From positions 372,001 through 436,000 of the forward strand of contig JAIYBW010000002.1 of NCBI GenBank assembly GCA_027488375.1: 64,000 nt of DNA. The letters are read 5' to 3'. Within the stretch, counting starts at the first letter, position 1. Every line of letters begins with the position of its first letter. The stretch is from Pseudomonadota bacterium (GTDB taxonomy: Bacteria; Bdellovibrionota; Bacteriovoracia; Bacteriovoracales; Bacteriovoracaceae). The translations under genes were made by a program, and so were the position numbers. The notes under the pieces were generated by a model. The model was not told where the DNA came from and ran no database searches. It was given only the letters and a program-made list of their open reading frames with translations. Of the stretch, positions 52,496 through 60,980 are shown piece by piece.

Positions 52496-53869
52496 ATGCA
52501 TGTCATTATCTTATGTGGAGGATCTGGAACAAGGCTTTGGCCTATATCTCGAACTCTATTCCCCAAACAGTTTTGCCAACTTTTTGGCAATGAATCTCTT
52601 TTTCAAAAAACAATAAATCGCAATCTCATTCATGCTAAGTCTTTCAAGGTTGTTATCAATCAAGAGCAATATTTTATGGGCCTTGATCAACTAGAAGATC
52701 TAAAATGCTCTCTTCCTTCTCAGTTTATTTTAGAGCCTATAGGACGAAATACTGCGCCGGCCATCGCTCTCGCAGCCCTTAGTATGGAGCCCAATGAGCT
52801 CATGCTCATCGTTCCATCTGATCACCTGATTGATAATCAAAATGCTTATAATAGTGTCGTAGAAAAAGCTAAGGGCCTAGCTGAAGAAAATAATCTTGTA
52901 ACTTTCGGTATTAAACCCTCTTATCCAGAAACTGGTTATGGTTATATTGAATCAAATGGTTATGAAGTCACTTCATTTAAAGAAAAACCTGATGCAAAAA
53001 CAGCGGAGTCTTATTTAAAAGCTGGGAATTACTTTTGGAATAGTGGCATGTTTTGCTTTAAAGCAGGGCTATTTTTAGAAGAACTCAAAAAATATGCTCC
53101 GGATATTTATCAAGATTCATTAAAAGCCTATGAGACCAGTAGAAGAGAAAATCAAATTCGCATCAATCTTGAAGATATGAAAGCCATAAGATCTGAGAGT
53201 ATCGATTACGCAGTGATGGAAAAATCTCAGCTGGTAAAAGTTGTTCCGGCCGACATGGGTTGGAGTGATCTTGGATCATTCGATGCTCTCTACGAAGCTC
53301 TCCCAAAAGATAGTTCAGGAAATACTCTTCATGAACAGTCTATACACTTAGGTTCTAAAAATAATCTTGTGATTGGTGGTAAGAGACTTATTTCGACTAT
53401 TGATATTGAAGATCTCATGATTGTGGATACCACTGATGCTCTCGTTATAGCTAAAAAAGGATCCACTCAAAAAGTTAAAGACTTGGTTGCAGAAGTAAAA
53501 AAAATAAACTTTCCCATGACCAACATCCATACAACGGCCCATCGCCCTTGGGGTACATTAACACTCTTAGAAGAGAGTCCTCACTATAGAGTAAATCAAA
53601 TGACAGTGAGACCTGGCGCAAAACTATCATTACAGTATCATCAACATCGATCTGAGCATTGGATTGTGGTGCAAGGAACGGCTACAGTCACCATCAATGA
53701 TAAAACATTTGATCTCTTCGAAGGACAATCAACATTTATTCCCAAAGAGGCTAAACACCGTATTGCCAATAAAGGACAATCAGTCCTCGTACTGATTGAA
53801 GCCCAGGTCGGAAATTATATTGGGGATGATGACATTGTGCGCATACAAGATGATTATCAACGTAACTAA
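52496..53869 (+). CDS. manC: Mannose-1-phosphate guanylyltransferase (with C-terminal cupin)
   Basis: A 457-residue protein: nucleotidyltransferase domain 1-340 with ILCGGSGTRLWPISRTLFPKQF (nucleotide loop), EPIGRNTAPAIALAA, VPSDHLI and FKEKPD, then a cupin/isomerase-type domain (about 345-455; HRPWGTLTLLEESPHYRVNQ, LSLQYHQHRSEHW). This is the bifunctional ManC/AlgA plan, although the isomerase activity cannot be certain. It makes GDP-mannose for surface polysaccharide. GGGAG precedes the ATG. Confidence 0.92.
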   Translation: MHVIILCGGSGTRLWPISRTLFPKQFCQLFGNESLFQKTINRNLIHAKSFKVVINQEQYFMGLDQLEDLKCSLPSQFILEPIGRNTAPAIALAALSMEPNELMLIVPSDHLIDNQNAYNSVVEKAKGLAEENNLVTFGIKPSYPETGYGYIESNGYEVTSFKEKPDAKTAESYLKAGNYFWNSGMFCFKAGLFLEELKKYAPDIYQDSLKAYETSRRENQIRINLEDMKAIRSESIDYAVMEKSQLVKVVPADMGWSDLGSFDALYEALPKDSSGNTLHEQSIHLGSKNNLVIGGKRLISTIDIEDLMIVDTTDALVIAKKGSTQKVKDLVAEVKKINFPMTNIHTTAHRPWGTLTLLEESPHYRVNQMTVRPGAKLSLQYHQHRSEHWIVVQGTATVTINDKTFDLFEGQSTFIPKEAKHRIANKGQSVLVLIEAQVGNYIGDDDIVRIQDDYQRN

Positions 53870-53968
53870 TTGAAAATTTAATCCCTCCAGAAAGCTCTGG
53901 ACTCCCCTCTAGACGACTCTTTATAGGTATTGCTAGATTCAAGTTAAGTTATCTATTGAAGGGGTTTT

Positions 53969-54034
53969 ATGGTTAGGTCAGTCTTGATCCTTATAGCGTT
54001 TTGTTACATGGTAACAGCGCTTACTCGTTTCTAA
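53969..54034 (+). CDS. 21-codon hydrophobic microORF coupled to the PIG-L gene
   Basis: ATG at 53969 is preceded by GAAGGGG at good spacing and encodes MVRSVLILIAFCYMVTALTR and a final Phe, a single short membrane-helix-like peptide. Its TAA (54032-54034) overlaps the ATG of the PIG-L gene (TAATG). It is either a leader that lets ribosomes reach the deacetylase start, which has no ribosome site of its own, or a real microprotein. Confidence 0.5.
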   Translation: MVRSVLILIAFCYMVTALTRF

Positions 54035-54861
54035 TGAAGGTCGGTGAAATGGAGTTCACCTCATACCTCAATAACCTCGATAAGTTTTTTCCTTCTCAAT
54101 CTATTATTCCCAAGCCCTCTCTTCCTTTTGTTATCATGTTGATCTCACCTCATCCTGATGATGAATGTATAACAAGCTCAATGGCCCTTAGGCTAATGCA
54201 TGAAAATAATGCCCACGTTATTAATGTGGCCGTGACTCTTGGATCGAATAAAGCCCGCCAAAAAAGTCGGCTTAAAGAATTAAGTGAGGCCTGTGAAGAA
54301 CTCCAATTCGACCTCGATGTTCTCAATGAAGACTGGAAAATAAAATTAAAAGAACTTCGCAGTTTATTAGGTAAGTATAGGCCTCAACTGATCCTCGTTC
54401 CTCATTTAAAAGACCATCACCCGACTCATATTAAGACAGGAAAAATCCTTCAGAATGCCTTAAAAGGATCTGGACTTAATTCAATTGTCGCTTGGACAGA
54501 ATTTTGGTCTCCAATAGAAAAACCAAATTGTTTGATCGAAGTTCCTAAAGAGATTCTCTTACTTCAGATGCATGGATTAACTAAGCATGCAGGAGAGATT
54601 GAAAGAAATCCCTATCATTTAAGACTTGCTGCCTGGATGATGGATAACATTCGTCGAGGTGGAGAAATCATTAACCACGTAGGTTCAAAAGTTCCTGATG
54701 CACCTTATGGCGTGCTCTACCATTTAGAACTTTTCAAAAATAATCGCTTCGCCAAATTAAAGCTTGAAACAAATTATTTATCTTCCTTTGCAGATATTGG
54801 TCAGATATTTAATGAAATTTTACTTGCAGCCTCTGGATCAAGAACTAAAGTAAAACGCTGA
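54034..54861 (+). CDS. PIG-L/LmbE-family deacetylase
   Basis: A 275-residue protein with VIMLISPHPDDECITSSMAL (zinc motif P-H-P-D-D-E) near residue 33, VTLGSNKARQKSRLKEL and VPHLKDHHPTH (third zinc His). These enzymes remove acetyl groups from N-acetylglucosamine-type substrates. I set the start at ATG 54034 because it overlaps the stop of a well-initiated microORF; ATG 54049 is an alternative. It overlaps the convergent nagB by 61 bp, and both proteins act on amino sugars. Confidence 0.88.
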   Translation: MKVGEMEFTSYLNNLDKFFPSQSIIPKPSLPFVIMLISPHPDDECITSSMALRLMHENNAHVINVAVTLGSNKARQKSRLKELSEACEELQFDLDVLNEDWKIKLKELRSLLGKYRPQLILVPHLKDHHPTHIKTGKILQNALKGSGLNSIVAWTEFWSPIEKPNCLIEVPKEILLLQMHGLTKHAGEIERNPYHLRLAAWMMDNIRRGGEIINHVGSKVPDAPYGVLYHLELFKNNRFAKLKLETNYLSSFADIGQIFNEILLAASGSRTKVKR

Positions 54862-55535
54862 TGAGTTTTTAAAAAAGTTGCCGGACATGATTCATCGTCG
54901 TGATGATTAAATAAATATTTAATGGCATCAGCTTTAGAAGTCCCCGTTGCTAGCATCAATAGTTCCCTGGCTTCCATGATCGAAGCAACCCCCATACTCA
55001 GAGCTTCTTCTGGAACTGATTCTGAAGCAAACTGTGCTTTATTGGCCTGCCTTGTCTCTTCTGTAAGCCTAACCACTCTCGTTCTTGAATTTAATGAGGA
55101 ACCTGGTTCATTAAATCCTATATGTCCATTGCTCCCAATGCCTAAAAGTTGTAAATCAATTCCACCGGCCTGTTTTATTTTTTTTTCATATTCCTCCCCA
55201 GCATCATCGATGGCAAATGTGCCCGCAGAGGGAAGAGAGAATTGAATGGAATGAAGATGCAGAGGATTTCTAAAGTGCTGATTGATATAGGATTTAAAAC
55301 TTGAAGGATGATCTTCCGGGATTCCAATATATTCATCTAGCATAAAAAATGAATGCTGCTCAATGTTCAAATGACCGTGATTGATCTTTTCAACCAGGCT
55401 TTTATAAACTGGTTCCATGGTCTTACCAGTTGCAAGACCAAGGACCTGATTTTCTTTATTTTCTAATTTATCCAAGAGCATTCCAGAAACTATATCTATG
55501 GCCTCAGTCGTTGATTTTGTTATGATGATACGCAT
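54801..55535 (-). CDS. nagB: Glucosamine-6-phosphate deaminase
   Basis: A 244-residue protein of normal NagB length with LGLATGKTMEPVYKSL, FFMLDEYIGIPEDHPSSFKSY (catalytic Asp), LGIGSNGHIGFNEPGSS (catalytic His and Glu) and ALSMGVASIMEAREL. It converts glucosamine-6-phosphate to fructose-6-phosphate and ammonia, feeding the glycolysis genes seen elsewhere in the window. GAGGG precedes the ATG. A perfect palindrome lies 25 bp upstream. No nagA is seen; the PIG-L deacetylase might substitute, which is inference. Confidence 0.93.
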   Translation of the reverse strand: MRIIITKSTTEAIDIVSGMLLDKLENKENQVLGLATGKTMEPVYKSLVEKINHGHLNIEQHSFFMLDEYIGIPEDHPSSFKSYINQHFRNPLHLHSIQFSLPSAGTFAIDDAGEEYEKKIKQAGGIDLQLLGIGSNGHIGFNEPGSSLNSRTRVVRLTEETRQANKAQFASESVPEEALSMGVASIMEARELLMLATGTSKADAIKYLFNHHDDESCPATFLKTHQRFTLVLDPEAASKISLNI

Positions 55536-55559
55536 TTGCCCTCATGGATAATGTAAAAA

Positions 55560-55574
55560 ATTCGGATTCCGAAT
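55560..55574. promoter_or_regulatory. Perfect 15-bp palindrome between nagB and the sigma-54 regulator
   Basis: ATTCGGA-T-TCCGAAT is a perfect 7+7 inverted repeat, 25 bp from the nagB start and 46 bp from the regulator start. The position suits an operator for either divergent gene. Confidence 0.5.
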
Positions 55575-55619
55575 ATGGTATTTGAAATCAGAATATTTCT
55601 AGATTAATCCTACTCATCT

Positions 55620-56945
55620 ATGAAATCAAAGATTAGTATGCTGATAATTGAGGATGATAAATACACTCGTCTTAACTTACGAGAATTATTAAATCCTTAT
55701 GGTGTGCTTGATGAGGCTTCTAACTCTGAAGAGGCCAAAGAAAAGCTTAAAAAGATCACTTACGACATAGTTCTTACGGATATTGAAATTAAAGAAGAGA
55801 CTGGTTTAGACCTTATTCCACTGATTGTGAGAAAAGGCTCACATTGTATCGTCGTGAGCTCATTTGAAAGTGATGAAATCATAGAAAAAGCTTACCAACT
55901 TGGCGCCTCACATTACCTTTCTAAATTTGACCTCAAAAAACAACTTCCAGTCTACATTCAGAAGTTTTTACTCCATAAAAATGCAAGGTTAGATAAATTT
56001 CTTGAAGAAGATTTCATCACAAAAGACCCTGATTCACTTTATGCCTTAAAAGAGCTTCTTCAATTTAATTTAAAAAATCAGTGTTTATTTATTACTGGTC
56101 CAAGTGGGACTGGAAAAAGTCTGCTAGGAAAACTCATCCATGAAATCACTCATCCTGAATCTCCTCTGATACACCTCAATTGTTCAGAGGTCAGTGAATC
56201 TCTTCTTGAATCAGAACTTTTTGGGCACGAAAAGGGGGCATTCACAGGTGCCGACTATAAAAAAGAGGGTAAACTTAAGCAGGCCAATGGTGGAACACTC
56301 TTTTTAGATGAAGTGGCGACCATGCCACTGTCGATGCAACAAAAACTTTTAAAAGCCCTGGATGAAAAAACTTTTTATCCTGTAGGATCAACAACTCCGA
56401 TAAAATCAGAATTCACTCTTATTTCAGCAACTTGTGAAGATATAAAAGATAAAATAGGAAAACGTCTTTTCAGAGAAGATCTCTATTACAGATTAAATGG
56501 ATTCAATTTTTATCTTAAACCAATATCTCAAAGAATTGAAGATATTGAACCACTAATCAAATACTTTCAAAGGAAAGCATCTCGAAGGTTTGTAATAAGA
56601 CCTGAAGCTTTAGATGAGCTAAAAAGATACTCATGGCCCGGTAATATTAGAGAATTGAGAAAGATTTGTGATCAATTCTCTCAAGTGCCAGGAGGGATCA
56701 TTGATTTAAATGCTTTAAATAAACTAATTCCCCTGGAATTTCGTTCGCAGGATTCAAATCTAGAAACCTGGAGCGACCAAGTAAAAGAAAAAGGATTAAA
56801 ATTACTGATCCAAGAAATAGAAAGAAGAGCCGTTGAAGATTCCATGAAAAGAAATAATGGAAAAGTTACTGCCTGTATCAAGGAGCTTAAAATCTCAAGC
56901 TCTGCTTTTTATCGAATATTACAAGAAAATAAGCTGAACTTTTAA
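55620..56945 (+). CDS. NtrC-type sigma-54-dependent response regulator
   Basis: A 441-residue activator. The receiver domain (1-120) has IIEDD acidic residues, phospho-acceptor Asp in VLTDIEI and Lys in LSKFD. The AAA+ domain (about 135-365) has Walker A GPSGTGKS, the sigma-54-contacting GAFTGA, Walker B GGTLFLDEVA and an arginine-finger region. The C-terminal Fis-type HTH covers about 400-438 (NNGKVTACIKELKISSSAFYRIL). A near-consensus sigma-54 promoter starts just after its stop and drives the next genes, a strong sign that they are its targets. No partner kinase is seen in the window. Confidence 0.93.
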   Translation: MKSKISMLIIEDDKYTRLNLRELLNPYGVLDEASNSEEAKEKLKKITYDIVLTDIEIKEETGLDLIPLIVRKGSHCIVVSSFESDEIIEKAYQLGASHYLSKFDLKKQLPVYIQKFLLHKNARLDKFLEEDFITKDPDSLYALKELLQFNLKNQCLFITGPSGTGKSLLGKLIHEITHPESPLIHLNCSEVSESLLESELFGHEKGAFTGADYKKEGKLKQANGGTLFLDEVATMPLSMQQKLLKALDEKTFYPVGSTTPIKSEFTLISATCEDIKDKIGKRLFREDLYYRLNGFNFYLKPISQRIEDIEPLIKYFQRKASRRFVIRPEALDELKRYSWPGNIRELRKICDQFSQVPGGIIDLNALNKLIPLEFRSQDSNLETWSDQVKEKGLKLLIQEIERRAVEDSMKRNNGKVTACIKELKISSSAFYRILQENKLNF

Positions 56946-56947
56946 GT

Positions 56948-56963
56948 TGGCACAGTCCTTGCT
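56948..56963 (+). promoter_or_regulatory. Sigma-54 (-24/-12) promoter
   Basis: TGGCAC (56948-56953), five bases, then TTGCT (56959-56963), which matches the consensus TGGCAC-N5-TTGCW exactly. It lies 2 bp past the regulator stop codon and about 40 bp before the ATG at 57004, with an AAGGAG ribosome site between. Confidence 0.88.
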
Positions 56964-57003
56964 CAAGAGCGTTGGAAAAGAAACAACTGCTAAGGAGTAA
57001 AGA

Positions 57004-57351
57004 ATGAACAAACAACAAAACATTATTCAGCGATACCGCCAACTCTTCCCCCAAGAAACACTTCGCGAAACCTCAATTCGCACCAACATCCAAATCACTC
57101 GAGTTTTTAGACTCTTCAATGGGAAACCTATGAAAGTTAAGGAATTCGAAGTCTTTGAAAACATCATCCAAAAAAAAGTCGCTGAAAAACCAGAAATGGC
57201 AAGGCTGAATTCTCTTATGGAGGAAGCCTTTGCCATTCTTTCACAATATGAATTGAAGAAGATTTATGAATATATTGCGAGGAAAAATTATCTCAAGAAA
57301 AATGAGTTTTTATGTGCTCCCTTGAATGAACAAGAAATGATGCAGGCATAA
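57004..57351 (+). CDS. Small HTH-like protein, first gene of the sigma-54 operon
   Basis: A 115-residue protein. Residues 17-55 (LRETSIRTNIQITRVFRLFN, then KEFEVFENII) fit a lambda-repressor-like helix-turn-helix by spacing and hydrophobicity; this is a pattern judgement. The rest is helical. It is preceded by AAGGAG, and the next gene begins 10 bp after its stop. No named family recognised. Confidence 0.6.
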   Translation: MNKQQNIIQRYRQLFPQETLRETSIRTNIQITRVFRLFNGKPMKVKEFEVFENIIQKKVAEKPEMARLNSLMEEAFAILSQYELKKIYEYIARKNYLKKNEFLCAPLNEQEMMQA

Positions 57352-57361
57352 GAGGTATATA

Positions 57362-57847
57362 ATGAAAGGTTTATCAACATTAGAAAGAATTATTCTTGAA
57401 TCTATTGATACTCAAGAATTAACTCATCAGCAAATTTTATCTGTATCTGGCCTACATCCTAATGTATGCACCAATCTCCTACAAGCCCTTGTGATGAGAG
57501 GTTTTCTTAGGACTAATGGACTGACTTATCATATCAACAAGGCAATCCCTGAATCATTAAAAGATGAAGTTAACTGTAAGGAATCTAAGCATGCTGAAAG
57601 TTTGGAAATGATTGAAGCAACAATCGACCTTGAGAAGGAACGATTGTTCAGACTACAAAAAATTGCACTTGATGAAAAGGATCTTAAAATATTCCACGCC
57701 ATGCTTATTAACCTTGACTCCTTTCTTAAAGAAGCTCACAAAAAATCTCAAAAAGATATCCCTTTGAAAAAGAGGCAAGTGATCTTCTGGGGTTACTCAG
57801 AAGTTGAAAATTTAATGAATCAACTCATCATGGGAGGTGAAAGATGA
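57362..57847 (+). CDS. Predicted winged-helix protein, second gene of the sigma-54 operon
   Basis: A 161-residue protein. Residues 1-60 look like a winged helix (STLERIILESI, THQQILSVSGLHPNVCTNLL, VMRGFLRTNGLTYHI), followed by an amphipathic helical region. Its stop overlaps the lipoprotein start by 4 bp (ATGA at 57844-57847), so the two are co-translated. It may regulate the same set. Family not recognised. Confidence 0.6.
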   Translation: MKGLSTLERIILESIDTQELTHQQILSVSGLHPNVCTNLLQALVMRGFLRTNGLTYHINKAIPESLKDEVNCKESKHAESLEMIEATIDLEKERLFRLQKIALDEKDLKIFHAMLINLDSFLKEAHKKSQKDIPLKKRQVIFWGYSEVENLMNQLIMGGER

Positions 57848-59190
57848 AATATTTTATTTTTATCCTTTTTTTAGTGAGTCTTATCGGTTGTGGCAAAGAT
57901 GCGAGTATTGATACTAAAGACTACCGAGACGAAGATGGGGATCAAATAGTCGACAGAGATGAACTTTCAAAAAGAGATCAACTCATCGCAAACCTGATTT
58001 CAATGGAGACAATTCAAGGTGAGATCATTTTTTATGAGGGTATATCCGGCATAAGAAAGCATAGATTAACATTTAGTAATGAAATCAACTTAGAAAAATA
58101 TGCTCTTAATCTTTTGATGAAAAACAGAAAAGGACTTGAGAAAGGCTATCATTTCTCAGAATTTACTCACCTGAGAATTAATTCAGACATTCCCCAAAAT
58201 ATATTTGACCAAAAAGAATATCAAGTTCATCTCAAATTCAAACCCATCAAATCGAAACCAAAAAGAATTTATTTCGTTTCCCATGATGAGAAGACAACTC
58301 ATTTTTCTTGGCAACAGGAATTGACTATAAAGATATCAAAAGAAAATTTTCGTCTTTTACTAAGTGGTCAGGCATTTTTTGCAGTTGATTATCTCGAGGA
58401 CAAATCCCCTTCATTTTCACAGGACCGTTTTGCAACGATCAGGGCTAAAACTTACAGGACAATTATTTACGACGGTCAAAGAACTCAAGTCCTTTACGTC
58501 TCAAAAAAACTTAAATTTGAAGAGATCCTAAAATCACTTGATATTAATGAAGCAAATCATATTGAAGATATAAATCTATTTGACATGGAAGAGAATAGTC
58601 ATACCTCTAAGTGGTGGTTCCGAATCATAAGTGAGGATGATATTGTTCTTGTGAAAGAAAACGAAGCGAACTTGAAACATCATTTTATAGAATTATTCAA
58701 TCACAAAAAACAAATCCTTCAGAGGAAGAATGGAGTTTCAAAAGGAGAGATAAAATGGAGTAAGCCCCAGCATTCTCGCATGATTCTAAAGCTAAAAGGC
58801 TTTAAAACAGAATTAACCTTTAAAATTGAAAAGGATGAGGAGTTCAGAGGGGGAGGAAGAGATGGTGATAAGTGTGAATATGTTTACAGTCACATTGATA
58901 AAACAAGAAAAATTGAATTAAAGACAAAGGACCTAGAAGATTCAATTGTTATCTTAACAGATGGTTCAGAATCTCATCATCAAATCATCTTAAAAGAGCT
59001 CATTAATGAGTGGGAGATTCAAGTACCAGAAGGGATTGAAGACATTTCAATAAATATAAAAGATCTGGAAAAATCGATGTTTCGAACAACGGGTCTCATA
59101 CAGGCCTCATGTGGAGGTGTGAAAACATCGCAAACGGCTGTAGAAGGAGAATTTAGTCTAGACATTACAAGCTATATTGAGAAGATTTGA
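57844..59190 (+). CDS. Lipoprotein with a Ca-binding-type loop, third gene of the sigma-54 operon
   Basis: A 448-residue lipoprotein (lipobox LIGC, Cys 16). Directly after the anchor DEDGDQIVDRDEL matches the D-x-D-x-D-x-x-x-D-x-x-E calcium loop of EF-hand/dockerin/thrombospondin-3 types. The rest is beta-rich with a C-terminal pair of cysteines and no recognised domain. It is the only exported product of the sigma-54 operon, so it is the likely effector, with surface or periplasmic localisation. Confidence 0.7.
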   Translation: MKYFIFILFLVSLIGCGKDASIDTKDYRDEDGDQIVDRDELSKRDQLIANLISMETIQGEIIFYEGISGIRKHRLTFSNEINLEKYALNLLMKNRKGLEKGYHFSEFTHLRINSDIPQNIFDQKEYQVHLKFKPIKSKPKRIYFVSHDEKTTHFSWQQELTIKISKENFRLLLSGQAFFAVDYLEDKSPSFSQDRFATIRAKTYRTIIYDGQRTQVLYVSKKLKFEEILKSLDINEANHIEDINLFDMEENSHTSKWWFRIISEDDIVLVKENEANLKHHFIELFNHKKQILQRKNGVSKGEIKWSKPQHSRMILKLKGFKTELTFKIEKDEEFRGGGRDGDKCEYVYSHIDKTRKIELKTKDLEDSIVILTDGSESHHQIILKELINEWEIQVPEGIEDISINIKDLEKSMFRTTGLIQASCGGVKTSQTAVEGEFSLDITSYIEKI

Positions 59191-59212
59191 TAATGAGTCT
59201 ATAATAAGGGTC

Positions 59213-59986
59213 ATGGAACTGACCCTTATTACATGTAATATTCGCTTTGATAATCCTGATGATGGGGCCAATTCCTGGGCCCATAGACGAAATTTCCTTA
59301 CTCAGACATTACTGGCCCATACTCCTTCTATTATCGCAACCCAGGAGGGCAGATTCAATCAACTGACTGAATTGAATTCTTCTCTTCCAATTCATAAAAT
59401 TATTGATCACCATCGTTCATGGATTGCAGAACGAATGTATCCTACATTATTTATGAATAACTCACTTTTTGAATTCTTGGGAAGTGGTGATCTATGGCTG
59501 TCTGAGACTCCAGAGATTGCCGGTAGTTTTTCTTTTGAATCCTCTTTCCCAAGGCTAATGACTTGGTCACATCTTCAAATAAAAGATTCGACACATAGAT
59601 TATTTATTGTGAACACTCACCTTGATCATGTGAAACAGGAAACACGTCTTAAACAAACTGAAGTGATGATTAATCAAATAAATAAATATTGGGATCAAAA
59701 AAGCTTTCTCATTATTATGGGTGATTTTAATGACCATCCCAATAGTCCAGTAAGAAAAATAATTGAAAATGAGTATCCGTTTTTAACAGACTCATGGAAA
59801 TCATTTAATTCAATTGAAGAAAGTTCTCATCATGGTTTTAAAGGTGTGGAAGAGCATGGTTCTAGAATCGACTGGATTTTAACCCCGAAAGATCTCAAGG
59901 TTACTCTTTGTAAGTTAGATAAATCTCATCAACAGGGAAAATTTCCTTCAGATCATTTCCCTGTTGTCTGTAAAATTAAGCTTTAA
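59213..59986 (+). CDS. Endonuclease/exonuclease/phosphatase-family protein
   Basis: A 257-residue protein with the EEP order: LTLITCNIRFDNPDDGANSW (Asn), IIATQEGRFNQL (metal Glu), FIVNTHLDHVKQETR (His), IIMGDFNDHPNSP (Asp-Asn), SRIDWILT, and SDHFPVVCKI (Asp-His). Start ATG 59213, preceded by AAGGG; an upstream TTG would overlap the lipoprotein gene. It has no signal peptide, so it is a cytoplasmic hydrolase. Substrate unknown. It overlaps the convergent psd gene by 11 bp. Confidence 0.85.
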   Translation: MELTLITCNIRFDNPDDGANSWAHRRNFLTQTLLAHTPSIIATQEGRFNQLTELNSSLPIHKIIDHHRSWIAERMYPTLFMNNSLFEFLGSGDLWLSETPEIAGSFSFESSFPRLMTWSHLQIKDSTHRLFIVNTHLDHVKQETRLKQTEVMINQINKYWDQKSFLIIMGDFNDHPNSPVRKIIENEYPFLTDSWKSFNSIEESSHHGFKGVEEHGSRIDWILTPKDLKVTLCKLDKSHQQGKFPSDHFPVVCKIKL

Positions 59987-60905
59987 CTCCGACTTCTTGA
60001 CCAAGGTGCAAGTAAGTCTCGATCCCATTTTTTGTATTCTCAGTAATGTCACGAGAAGGTTTCCAAAGACCTTTTTCTCCGAGAACAATTACAGTTGAGC
60101 CTCCAAAAAGAAAATAGCCCTTCTCTTCGCCACGCAGGAATGGCTTTGTCCAACGATGACTTTGAACAATTTTTCCTACACAAATGGCACCCACTTCAAT
60201 ATAGGCAAGGCGACCAAAATTTTCTGTTTGAAGAATAGAAACATATCTTTCATTTTGGATAAAAATTTGATTTTTAAATTGCAAAGCAAAAGGATTCACT
60301 GAATCGTATGCTCCAGGAACAGCAAAATGTTCTAGCACTTTCCCATTATCTGGATAGTGATAACGGTGATAATCAACTGGACAAAGTCGAGCGATCAAAA
60401 GAGGTCCGCCATCAAAAATTTTTGCCATTTGATCATTTCCAACTAGATCTTTAGCGAGAAGATAATTTCCTTTAACTGGATACTTTGATTGTTCATCTAC
60501 GGCATCAAATCCTACATATCGAGCCTCTGCAAAAGCAGCCATTTTATTTTGGTCGGTCACGAATGAACGTTTGCCACGTTTAAATTTTCTAATGAAGAAC
60601 TCATTGAAGGTGCGATAAGAATCTCTCACATCTAATGATGGTCGAGTTCCAGATTCATAATCATCGATTGGGATATTAAATTTTTCAATAAAAGGTCTCA
60701 CCTTTCTATGACTAGAAGGGAGATCCTGAAACGCCCCATAAGCCTTAGAAAAATACTTATTCGTGAAGGCCATCCCAATTTTCTTGCCCGGAGCGGAGCG
60801 ATAGAGAAATTTGATAAACTTATCACCATAGACTTTTTCAACCTCAGTTTTACCCGTCATACGATTGAAGTATTTAATTTCTGGTGGATTGCCGGCCATT
60901 GTCAT
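59976..60905 (-). CDS. psd: Phosphatidylserine decarboxylase
   Basis: A 309-residue Psd: TFNEFFIRKFKRGKR, ARLCPVDYHRYHYPDNG (catalytic His), VGAICVGKI and FLFGGSTVIV, where G-G-S-T is the self-cleavage site that makes the pyruvoyl group (G-S-T motif). It forms phosphatidylethanolamine at the inner membrane. The variant G-G-S-T and length place it with the larger, eukaryote-like or Clostridium-type forms. No pssA is nearby. Confidence 0.92.
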   Translation of the reverse strand: MTMAGNPPEIKYFNRMTGKTEVEKVYGDKFIKFLYRSAPGKKIGMAFTNKYFSKAYGAFQDLPSSHRKVRPFIEKFNIPIDDYESGTRPSLDVRDSYRTFNEFFIRKFKRGKRSFVTDQNKMAAFAEARYVGFDAVDEQSKYPVKGNYLLAKDLVGNDQMAKIFDGGPLLIARLCPVDYHRYHYPDNGKVLEHFAVPGAYDSVNPFALQFKNQIFIQNERYVSILQTENFGRLAYIEVGAICVGKIVQSHRWTKPFLRGEEKGYFLFGGSTVIVLGEKGLWKPSRDITENTKNGIETYLHLGQEVGVKA

Positions 60906-60980
60906 AGGGTTTCCTCTTGGGTGATTAAGCTAAAAAGATTATACTTGGCACGCTAAATTCAGTCAAAGTTAGGAGTTATC

